Part shown: one piece after another, positions 1-6,912 of the stretch
How positions within the stretch are numbered: the first letter of the stretch is position 1
How the letters are laid out: each line of letters starts with the position of its first letter
Source of the DNA: JALQUL01 sp964556425
GTDB taxonomy: Bacteria > Pseudomonadota > Gammaproteobacteria > Burkholderiales > Burkholderiaceae_C
Assembly: GCA_964556425.1 (NCBI GenBank)
Contig: CAZKWC010000029.1
Coordinates: 1-36,497, forward strand
DNA: 36,497 nucleotides
Direction: 5' to 3'
Notes under the pieces: generated by a model
Seen by the model: the letters and a program-made list of their open reading frames with translations, nothing else
The model's database searches: none
Told to the model about the DNA's origin: nothing
Position numbers and translations under genes: made by a program

Positions 1-141
1 CTATTAATGAGATTCACTGATTAGGTGAACTGACAACTATTCTGACAGAGAGGGGCTTAAGTGTCTATATTTTACCTCAAAAAAATTTCGTAAAATCAAA
101 AAACAAAGGTTATTGCGCATGAAGACCTAGGTTTGCATTTT
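1..141. other. A+T-rich segment downstream of cas2, probable CRISPR leader side
   Basis: No gene is seen here. In known type V-A loci the array follows cas2, so this segment is expected to be the leader or pre-leader and the array should begin left of base 1. I searched it on both strands for the conserved 3' part of Cas12a repeats (a TCTAC...GTAGA stem) and found none, so no repeat is inside the window. Small features are a TTCAC/GTGAA inverted repeat (13-17 with 25-29), two copies of CTGACA (30-35, 43-48) and the 8-base palindrome ACCTAGGT near 125-132. The leader role is inferred from position only. Confidence 0.4.
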
Positions 142-411
142 CTATAAAATTAACAAATCAGCATTCTGATGTTTAGCATTGCCATAACGTATTTGATCTT
201 TTTCTTTAGTGTTGAAAATTATAATACTATCAGCACCTGAAAAGTCTTTTTGAAATCTATGTTCGATCTCGGTTGTAATGATAGACAAAATTCTTTCGCT
301 GTTTTTAATTTCATACACAGAATACTGCAATCGAATTGCATAACTCATTAAAAATTTTGCAAATTTGCCTCTTAGTTTATCATCACTAATATCGTAACTT
401 ACTATTAGCAT
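142..411 (-). CDS. cas2: CRISPR-associated endonuclease Cas2 (type V-A)
   Basis: Cas2 is the small dimeric scaffold of the Cas1-Cas2 spacer integration complex. The 89-residue product has the usual Cas2 size and begins with a hydrophobic beta strand ending in the conserved Asp (YDIS, D7), followed by a basic helix (KLRGKFAKFL) and a second strand with SVYEI, the ferredoxin-like fold of the family. The ATG at 411 is preceded by a strong ribosome binding site (GAGGGAGA on the minus strand). The start overlaps the cas1 stop region by 7 bases, so the genes are translationally coupled. It is the last gene of the operon cas12a-cas4-cas1-cas2. Identity rests on fold pattern, length and context. Confidence 0.93.
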   Translation of the reverse strand: MLIVSYDISDDKLRGKFAKFLMSYAIRLQYSVYEIKNSERILSIITTEIEHRFQKDFSGADSIIIFNTKEKDQIRYGNAKHQNADLLIL

Positions 412-1430
412 AATTCTCCCTCTATAACTATATCATCTAGTTCTGTTGCTTGAAATTCGAAGACTGGAAATAGCTCTGGGTTAAACTGCTCTTTCATAAA
501 AGCACGGTAGTAATTGCGGATGTACAAATAAATTTCTTGTTTGTGTTTAACTAGTTGTTCAAAGAGTACCTGGCTATATTGTTTAATGTATTTGGGGTTC
601 AATTGGTATTGTTGTTTATGGCATAGAAAATGTTGCTCTGAAAACTGTTTTAAATTAAAAGATTTTCTAACTTGGTGGTCAATGATCACTCTAAATGGTT
701 CTACCAAATCACAAACCAAAGATTTGCGCTTAAACCAAGTTTGATGTAAAACTCCAATATAAGGGTCAAAACCAAATAGTTTTACAAAACACTCTATGTA
801 GTTAAATAAATAGCTGTAACCCATGTCAAGCACTGTATTAAGTGGGTCAAGTCTTACTCTGGGTTGTCTGCCTTGCCAATTTTGGTCAAGAAAAAAAGAT
901 TTAAAATAGATTTTTGCTGCGTTGCCCTCAATGCCCATTAACTGCTGTAAATTTTCACTTCTGTAAACTTCAGTACTCCATTTTTTACAAGATTCAAAAG
1001 CCTCTTTTTGTTGTTCGGATTTGTTGCGAATATTTTTTAAATTAAGACTTTGATTTTTTATCTTATTAAAAATTAAATGTTGTGCAATTTTTAAAGCCTT
1101 GGTTTCAGTTTGATGACATTCAAACTGTCTTAGTCTAAGTAAATAATTTGCTTCAGCACTATTACTGACGGTTAAGATAGGTCGAAAATTTCGGCCTAGA
1201 ATTACAATTGGAATGGCATTTTTTTGGCAATAATCAAGCATAACGGATGTTAAACTGATATGGCCCACCACAAAAATTGCAAATACTTTATGTTTGTTAA
1301 GTCGAGTTAAAATTTCTTGATTTTCATTTTCTAAAACCAAAGTGCCTTGTGAAATTTTAAATTTATATTTTTGCTCTGTTGCATCTAACCATACTAAAGA
1401 GCGATGTGGTATATCTAGAATATTAAGCAT
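405..1430 (-). CDS. cas1: CRISPR-associated integrase Cas1 (type V-A)
   Basis: Cas1 is the metal-dependent integrase that inserts new spacers at the leader end of the array. The 341-residue protein has an N-terminal beta domain (about 1-90, with the SQGTLVL and PIVILGR strands) and a C-terminal helical catalytic domain. The metal-binding triad is visible: E168 in GIEGNAAKIYF, H229 in GVLHQ and E244 in DLVEPFR, with D241 nearby. Its start lies 2 bases after the cas4 stop and no good Shine-Dalgarno is seen, which suggests coupling to cas4. Its end overlaps cas2. Length and motifs indicate an intact enzyme. Confidence 0.96.
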   Translation of the reverse strand: MLNILDIPHRSLVWLDATEQKYKFKISQGTLVLENENQEILTRLNKHKVFAIFVVGHISLTSVMLDYCQKNAIPIVILGRNFRPILTVSNSAEANYLLRLRQFECHQTETKALKIAQHLIFNKIKNQSLNLKNIRNKSEQQKEAFESCKKWSTEVYRSENLQQLMGIEGNAAKIYFKSFFLDQNWQGRQPRVRLDPLNTVLDMGYSYLFNYIECFVKLFGFDPYIGVLHQTWFKRKSLVCDLVEPFRVIIDHQVRKSFNLKQFSEQHFLCHKQQYQLNPKYIKQYSQVLFEQLVKHKQEIYLYIRNYYRAFMKEQFNPELFPVFEFQATELDDIVIEGELC

Positions 1431-1432
1431 TT

Positions 1433-2002
1433 TTATTCGAGGGTTGTGTCTAAATTATGTTGTTCACAAAGTGCTGAATAAATACAAAATTTGCATTTGT
1501 TGGGGTTGACATTGGTTAATGCATGGCTTGGGTTATAGGCTCTAATTTTGTCTAGGTAATTCTCAAACCATAGAGTTTGCTGCGCATTTGGAATGTTGAT
1601 TGGAAATGGGCGGTTATCTTTTAGGGAGTGGAACCCCATGCTTTTTACTCCAAACCCCATTTCAATTAAACAAAAATATTGTGCATAAAGCTGCAATAAA
1701 TAACCGTCATAAATCTGTTTAATTTGATTTTTTCGCTCTGTTAGATGCATTTTTTTAGAGTCAAACATATCAATTTTTCCCATTAGTCCGTATTTATCAG
1801 AGTAAATTGAAGTCCCTAAAAGAACATGGGCATTGGTATCGTGAGTCGCATTATCTATTGATTCATGTGAATTTTTCCCATCTATTTGTACTTTTTCGTA
1901 ATAGAGGTCTCCATCTAAGGCACCGTAAACTTGGTGCAGATAAATGGAGTAGGGGCAAAATACAAAATCGTTTAAATTTGAAATCAGTAAAATTGGTTCC
2001 AT
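1433..2002 (-). CDS. cas4: CRISPR-associated exonuclease Cas4 (type V-A)
   Basis: Cas4 is a RecB-family nuclease with an iron-sulfur cluster that trims prespacers and helps select PAM-flanked DNA for integration. The 189-residue protein shows C16 in FCPY, the nuclease residues D78 (GKID), E89 and K91 (TERKN), the Q104 motif (QLYAQY), and the C-terminal cysteines C170, C173 and C179, which with C16 can hold a 4Fe-4S cluster. It sits between cas12a (37-base spacer) and cas1 (2-base spacer). A 7-bp hairpin in the spacer ends a few bases before the ATG and contains the only AGGG-like sequence that could serve as ribosome binding site. Confidence 0.95.
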   Translation of the reverse strand: MEPILLISNLNDFVFCPYSIYLHQVYGALDGDLYYEKVQIDGKNSHESIDNATHDTNAHVLLGTSIYSDKYGLMGKIDMFDSKKMHLTERKNQIKQIYDGYLLQLYAQYFCLIEMGFGVKSMGFHSLKDNRPFPINIPNAQQTLWFENYLDKIRAYNPSHALTNVNPNKCKFCIYSALCEQHNLDTTLE

Positions 2003-2009
2003 TTTAAAG

Positions 2010-2027
2010 AGCCCTATTACTAGGGCT
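2010..2027 (-). repeat. Intercistronic hairpin between cas12a and cas4
   Basis: A perfect 7-bp inverted repeat (AGCCCTA / TAGGGCT) with a 4-base loop lies between the cas12a stop and the cas4 ATG. In the mRNA the 3' arm holds the purine-rich stretch nearest the cas4 start, so the stem could hide the ribosome binding site. No U-tract follows, which argues against a simple intrinsic terminator. Function is inferred. Confidence 0.6.
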
Positions 2028-2038
2028 TGAAAATTAGT

Positions 2039-5000
2039 TTAAGACAAGCGAGATTGTGTAAAACTCAGCCATTCTTTGTTACTAATAGCTAATTCTTTGG
2101 GACCTAAATATTTTGTATCGGAACGATTATTGCCTTGTATTTTTTGCATGACCCAAAGACCTTTTAATGCAATATGAAATGCGCCGTTGGCATCTGCATC
2201 TTTAGGTAGACGGTTGCTTGCAGTTCTACTATCAAAAAACTCGCCTTTAGAATTGGCAACTGGCGACAAAATATAATCTTCTTGGGTTGCTGCGTTGCTG
2301 TAACGCATTGCAAGCGTACAGGCCAGCATTGCGATTAAATTTTTCTGAGCGTTGGTATTTTCCAAGCCTGCGAAAACTTCTTTTAGCTCTTCGCCTGACG
2401 CAAAGGAAACTCTTAAATCATTTAAAATTTGTTGTATGGTTTTTGTAACGTTTACAGCCTCAACAGAGCCCGTTGCTTGATTGATTTTTTTTACATAACG
2501 GTAGCGGTCGCCTTGTGTGCATACAGTCCATTTTGTTTTGCTACCTTCTGCTTTTTGTGTGAATTTTTGATAGTCAAAGTTAAACTCAAAATGTTTGGCT
2601 TTTTCGTTATATTGAATCGAGTCAAACTTACTCCAAAACTCTTTTGCCTGAGTTAAGTTTTCGTATTTAGGTTTTAACAAATCGACAAAACCAGTGGTGG
2701 GGTCAATTTTGCTAGTGTTCCACGCAGGAACATAAAACAAAAAGCCTGTCTGTTTGCCTAGTTTGGCAAAACTTTCAAAAGGCGCGGTTAATTGCAGCGC
2801 CTTATATTTGCCTGCAATCTCTTGGTTTGCTTTATCTTTTAATACCAAATAATTGAGTTTTTGAATGAGCATTCGTTCAAGATTTTGATAGACTTGTTTT
2901 TCAACATGAAAACGACCACGTTTAAAACCAAAATTAAGGTCTTCCATTACGATAATGGCATGGTGCTTTAACATCAAATTAGCTAATTTGTGTGTGACCT
3001 GGCTTAAAAAACCTTCTTTAAGTTCTTTAATTGAATCAATCACCCCCCATTCCAGTCTAGCTTGAGCCCTTGATTCTTCTTTGGTCGCTAATAGGGTGTG
3101 GTAGGGAACTTGAATTCCAGTACTGTTGTCACCGATAGTATTGAGCGATTCTTGATGAATAATTTCTCCCTGTGGATTAACAACCGTTAAATAAATTAAA
3201 TGGCGTTCACCTCTATCAATGCCAATTACATTCATTTGATGTTGCTTAGCAATATGAGCTTGAGATTTAGCGTTGATATTGTGTTTTTCAATAGCCTTAA
3301 AGTTCATCTCTATGGGCATATGGAAATGAAATTTATCTAAAGTAAAACGTTTATCTTTTTGTAAATCATAAGTAAATACACTCTCTTTTTTCTGGTTGAG
3401 TGGATTTTTATTGGCAATTGCAAGACCCTTGGGGTGTGTTATTTTGGTAGGTTTAATTGATGCTTTTCTAAAAAACATTTCAGCACCACCACTCAAGCGG
3501 TAAACCAAATTTTCAAGATTTTCTTTTTCAAATAGAGACTTGAAATAAATGGTGTGCAAGCTAGGTTTACCCTTGCTAAACTCAGAAAAGTCTTTGTTGT
3601 AGATTTGGAAAAGATAAATTTTGCCTTGGTCTATTAGTTCATTAATTTTATTTTCTTCTAGGTTAATAAATTTAACGTTATAGCCTTGACTATCTACATC
3701 TTTGTAGAATTCGTCCAAACTTTCATATTGCTCGTTAGGTTTTAAAATAAAATTAAATTCTTGTGTCCCCACATATGAATTTAGAAATTCTTTGCAAAAA
3801 TCAATCCACAGGTTGAGCGCTGTTCTAAATCCAATTGCGTCATTCGTAATTTCAAGATATTTTTTCTGAAATTTTTTCGGTTGTCCTGCTTCGCCTTGGT
3901 CCTCATCGTCTTTACCAGGTTTGTATTCAAAAGTTTGACTGCTTGAGTTAAAGGTTGTGTTATTTAAATCAAATATTTCACGACTAATTTCTAAAGGTCG
4001 TACAAATTTTTTATCGTTTAACACAATCGAATGAGTCGTTTGGTTTTCAAAGTGTGCTTTAACCTCATTCAACTGAGTCGATGATTTTGGAATGGCTTTT
4101 GCTGCACCTGGAAAAAATTTTAATTGCATTTTTTCAATGCAATTAACACCTAAAGGGGCTTGCGGTAGTTGAGTTAATATCTTTGAGTTTTCTTTATCAA
4201 TCACACCCAAGAAAAAATCATTATTTTTTCTAAGTAAAACAGAGCGATATGATTCTTCTTTGTTTTGATCCCAACCCTCTAGAAAATTGGGATTGTCAAA
4301 ATTCAATTTTATTTTTTCAGTTGAATATGGCTTTTTTGTACAGTAGTTTCTAACTTTATTGTACAAAGGCATGAGTAGTTTTAGTTCATCTATTAAAGCT
4401 TGAAATTCTTCATAAAAAATTTCGTCTTTTTCAAAGGTATTATTTGCCTCTAACTCTAAGACCCTAACAGCATTGAGTAAACCTTGTGCAGCATCTAAAA
4501 ATGCCTTTAAAGATGCAACTTCATCTTTGTTGGCTATTAGTTGTTGATCAGCAGGGTAGGCTGTATTAAGTAATGCTGAAATGGTCGAGTAGCGGGATTC
4601 AATTAAGCTAGACCAGTTAAAAAATTTGCCTTCTTCGGTGGTATATCCAAAAGTTTGGCTAGGCTCGAAATAATCGTGGATACTTTTTTTATTGATTAAT
4701 AAAGCCTGTGAGTCATCAGCGTCTAAAGTAGAGGCATATAGGTTAAGTGCGTCTTGAAGTTCGGTAAGGCTATGAGTAGATTTTATGAAACTGCTTTGTG
4801 CGGCTTCTAATTTTTCTCTGGTGGAATCATTTTTTGCTTTAGCATACATCTGTACATAATTGTTTTTGATGACAGTGGTGTAGTAACAGCTAAGAGCCCT
4901 ACCAATTAGGGCATAATCTTTATATAAAACATGTGAAACTTGACTCACAGTGGCACTATTTTTTAAATAAATTTTATCTAAATCAAATTCTTTATTGTGA

Positions 5001-6040
5001 AGTTTTTCGAGTACAACACTTATTTTTTTTGCAACCCCTTCAACACCACTTAAATTGTCTGTATAGAAGTGATTGATTGCGTCAAGACACTCTTGGTCTG
5101 AGTTAAATTGTTCGGGTAAAAAAGAAATCGAAGTTCTGTCGCTTAACATTTGTTTGTAAAGCAATTTGAATTTACCAACTTTTTGTTTTTTATCGGTTTG
5201 TTGTTGGTTGTATAAGTTAATAATTTCATTTAAGCCTTTTGTTTTGATTTGACCTTCAGCTTGGGCCTTGCCACCTATAAGACTATTAAAACTATCTATA
5301 CCACTTTGAGCACAAAGGTGATTAAAAAATTGCAGTTCAAAAACTTTAGTTAACTCTAGTTTTGAGTTGAGCTGTTGCTCAAAAACTTCAGGTAAATTCA
5401 ATTCAATTTGTTGAAGCTGCGCTAATAGCTCTGGTTTATTTTTGATAATTTGATCAAACAACTGGCAGTTATCTAAAAATTTGGGTAAGTTTTCATGAAT
5501 AATTCGGTATGCTATGGCGGTTTTATGCTCTTCAACTGCATACATGTTTTTTCGATTTTCGTGAAAACCAACAAAATAACTTGTAAAGTTATTAAATTCT
5601 GGGTCTAACACCCACTCTTCATGTCCAGCCACAAATTGTGGCAAGTCTTCTAGCAGAAGTTCTTTTTTAAACATTCGGTCAAATTGTTTTTTATTATTTT
5701 TGGATTTAAAAGTACCAACAATTTGTTTGCGAAGTAAATCTTGTATTTTCTCAAGACTTTTTTTATAAGCCTCGTTTCTTTGATCGCGTGGTGTTTTGGC
5801 GAGTTGCGAATAGTCTTGAAGATGTTGTGTATTTAAGTTTAATTGAGCCAATGCTTTTTCAATAAAAGCTTTATGGTATTCATCAATGATTTTTTTTGTA
5901 GTTTGATAACTATTAGCTCTTTTTTCATCTTTAGCAATTAAACCTTTAGTCAAAATATTTTCAAGAGTTTTGCCAACAGGTTTCAGCTCAAATCGAATGG
6001 TTTTACTAAGTGGATATAGGTTGGTGAAATCTTTAAACAT
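2039..6040 (-). CDS. cas12a: CRISPR effector nuclease Cas12a (Cpf1)
   Basis: Cas12a processes its own crRNA and cuts double-stranded DNA next to a T-rich PAM with one RuvC site. I take the ATG at 6040 (1333 residues) because known Cas12a proteins begin there (MFKDFTNLYPLSKTIRFEL) and an AGG lies 7 bases upstream. The frame extends to an ATG at 6082 (1347 residues) without a ribosome binding site. From 6040: RuvC residues D942 (GIDRGER), E1033 (VMEDLNFG) and D1281/D1283 (DADANG); the Nuc arginine R1246 (MRYSNA); crRNA-processing residues H869, K878, K895 and F899, matching FnCas12a H843, K852, K869 and F873; PAM-contact lysines K594 (GWDQNKE) and K652 (IPKSSTQL), matching AsCas12a K548 and K607. 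No frameshift is seen, so the protein should be active. An extra acidic stretch lies at about 695-720. Confidence 0.97.
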   Translation of the reverse strand: MFKDFTNLYPLSKTIRFELKPVGKTLENILTKGLIAKDEKRANSYQTTKKIIDEYHKAFIEKALAQLNLNTQHLQDYSQLAKTPRDQRNEAYKKSLEKIQDLLRKQIVGTFKSKNNKKQFDRMFKKELLLEDLPQFVAGHEEWVLDPEFNNFTSYFVGFHENRKNMYAVEEHKTAIAYRIIHENLPKFLDNCQLFDQIIKNKPELLAQLQQIELNLPEVFEQQLNSKLELTKVFELQFFNHLCAQSGIDSFNSLIGGKAQAEGQIKTKGLNEIINLYNQQQTDKKQKVGKFKLLYKQMLSDRTSISFLPEQFNSDQECLDAINHFYTDNLSGVEGVAKKISVVLEKLHNKEFDLDKIYLKNSATVSQVSHVLYKDYALIGRALSCYYTTVIKNNYVQMYAKAKNDSTREKLEAAQSSFIKSTHSLTELQDALNLYASTLDADDSQALLINKKSIHDYFEPSQTFGYTTEEGKFFNWSSLIESRYSTISALLNTAYPADQQLIANKDEVASLKAFLDAAQGLLNAVRVLELEANNTFEKDEIFYEEFQALIDELKLLMPLYNKVRNYCTKKPYSTEKIKLNFDNPNFLEGWDQNKEESYRSVLLRKNNDFFLGVIDKENSKILTQLPQAPLGVNCIEKMQLKFFPGAAKAIPKSSTQLNEVKAHFENQTTHSIVLNDKKFVRPLEISREIFDLNNTTFNSSSQTFEYKPGKDDEDQGEAGQPKKFQKKYLEITNDAIGFRTALNLWIDFCKEFLNSYVGTQEFNFILKPNEQYESLDEFYKDVDSQGYNVKFINLEENKINELIDQGKIYLFQIYNKDFSEFSKGKPSLHTIYFKSLFEKENLENLVYRLSGGAEMFFRKASIKPTKITHPKGLAIANKNPLNQKKESVFTYDLQKDKRFTLDKFHFHMPIEMNFKAIEKHNINAKSQAHIAKQHQMNVIGIDRGERHLIYLTVVNPQGEIIHQESLNTIGDNSTGIQVPYHTLLATKEESRAQARLEWGVIDSIKELKEGFLSQVTHKLANLMLKHHAIIVMEDLNFGFKRGRFHVEKQVYQNLERMLIQKLNYLVLKDKANQEIAGKYKALQLTAPFESFAKLGKQTGFLFYVPAWNTSKIDPTTGFVDLLKPKYENLTQAKEFWSKFDSIQYNEKAKHFEFNFDYQKFTQKAEGSKTKWTVCTQGDRYRYVKKINQATGSVEAVNVTKTIQQILNDLRVSFASGEELKEVFAGLENTNAQKNLIAMLACTLAMRYSNAATQEDYILSPVANSKGEFFDSRTASNRLPKDADANGAFHIALKGLWVMQKIQGNNRSDTKYLGPKELAISNKEWLSFTQSRLS

Positions 6041-6075
6041 TTTGAAGCCTAGTCTTGTATTAAATAGTGTGGTTG

Positions 6076-6094
6076 CCATCATATTTTATGATGG
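6076..6094. repeat. Perfect inverted repeat over the upstream cas12a ATG
   Basis: CCATCATA / TATGATGG, an 8-bp perfect inverted repeat with a TTT loop, covers the upstream ATG pair of the cas12a frame. It could be an operator or a 5'-leader hairpin of cas12a mRNA. It shares the CCAT/ATGG core with the neighbouring repeat at 6108-6129. Confidence 0.7.
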
Positions 6095-6107
6095 TATGGA
6101 AAAATAT

Positions 6108-6129
6108 ACCATATGTTTTTACATATGGT
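6108..6129. repeat. Perfect inverted repeat in the cas12a promoter region
   Basis: ACCATATGT / ACATATGGT, a 9-bp perfect inverted repeat around TTTT. Its left arm can also pair as ATACCAT (6106-6112) with ATGGTAT (6091-6097), so three CCAT-type palindromic pairings are packed into about 55 bases in front of cas12a. A cluster like this suggests a repressor operator or alternative leader hairpins. I could not assign a convincing -35/-10 pair; a TATATT on the minus strand lies between the two repeats. Confidence 0.7.
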
Positions 6130-6192
6130 TTGTTAAAGTACACCTTATTTCACGGTGATGTTTCGATTTTTTTGAAAAACAAAAGAGCATAA

Positions 6193-6230
6193 AAAAACCA
6201 AAAAACTGACAATGCAATCTTTTGGTTTTT
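6193..6230 (-). terminator. A/U-rich terminator upstream of cas12a
   Basis: AAAAACCAAAA (6193-6203) pairs perfectly with TTTTGGTTTTT (6220-6230) around a 16-base loop. Read on the minus strand the stem ends in a T-run, so it can end transcription of the 111-residue gene before cas12a. It would also work on the plus strand. Stem GC content is low, so efficiency is uncertain. Around it, 6130-6355 holds no gene. Confidence 0.55.
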
Positions 6231-6355
6231 ATAATGAAAGACTGAGATTAGCCAATCTTTTTGATATTTAATAATTTACTTTGACATGAATAGTTAATCA
6301 GTAGTCAAGTTTTATTTTTATCAGTTGTTTGATTTTTTGAGTTAAGAATTGATTG

Positions 6356-6691
6356 TTAATCAAGTGTTGACAAATAAGTATCAATATACTGACTTAGTAT
6401 AGCTATACCTTCTGCCCAAGAAATACCACAGGAAGCTGCGCCTGAATCTACAACATCGTGAAAAGATGGGCCACGAAATCTTGAGTGAATGTCATTACTT
6501 CTTCCGATTTCTGAAGCTATGTCTCTTATAGTTCCACGAAGTGAGAGTGACTTCAAAGCAAGTTTGACATCTTCTGGAATTGACTTCCCAGTTTGGGCTG
6601 CAATGCTACCCACAATACATGCTACTTGAGCTTCCGATCCAAGTGCATTAGGATACATTTTCCAGCTTGCAATTTCTTCTGATAGGCTCAT
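6356..6691 (-). CDS. Uncharacterised 111-residue protein
   Basis: I do not recognise this protein. The reading frame is credible because AAGGAG lies 6 bases before the ATG and the composition is that of a folded soluble protein: alternating helical segments (SEEIASWKMYP, EDVKLALKSLSLRGTIRDIASEIGR), two cysteines (25 and about 88) and no membrane span or signal peptide. Upstream are two copies of the palindrome TAATATTA (6704-6711 and 6723-6730) flanking AGTACT, a possible operator/promoter. It stands alone, with terminators on both sides (6193-6230 and 6833-6865), in the same direction as cas12a. It could be a cargo gene of the cas island or an unrelated orphan; nothing in the sequence links it functionally to CRISPR. 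Confidence 0.75.
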   Translation of the reverse strand: MSLSEEIASWKMYPNALGSEAQVACIVGSIAAQTGKSIPEDVKLALKSLSLRGTIRDIASEIGRSNDIHSRFRGPSFHDVVDSGAASCGISWAEGIAILSQYIDTYLSTLD

Positions 6692-6832
6692 TTCAACTCC
6701 TTTTAATATTAAGTACTGGTAATAATATTAGGGCATAAATTTTTACTATTAAAGATTTTCAGCCTAAAATTTTCTTGGTATCAATTTAGAGTTGTGATGA
6801 TGTTTGACAGACGATATTAAAGTGGTTAATTG

Positions 6833-6865
6833 AAAAAAACAAGCTGCATTGCAACTTGTTTTTTT
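6833..6865 (-). terminator. Bidirectional terminator downstream of ilvD
   Basis: AAAAAAACAAG (6833-6843) pairs with CTTGTTTTTTT (6855-6865), with an inner TGC/GCA pairing. It lies 48 bases after the ilvD stop and reads as a terminator on the minus strand, with a T-run on either strand. Confidence 0.8.
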
Positions 6866-6912
6866 AATTGGCTGGTGTTGACCTTAAGTGGATGAAAGGT
6901 CAAAAATCAAAA

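Noticed and set aside
6083..6355. tracrRNA or mini-array upstream of cas12a
   Set aside because: Cas12a needs no tracrRNA, and no repeat-like or anti-repeat sequence was found; only inverted repeats and a terminator are present.
6349..6363. TTGATTGTTAATCAA, FNR-like palindrome at the end of the unknown 111-residue gene
   Set aside because: The half-sites are five bases apart, not four, and it lies at a gene 3' end with no promoter downstream.
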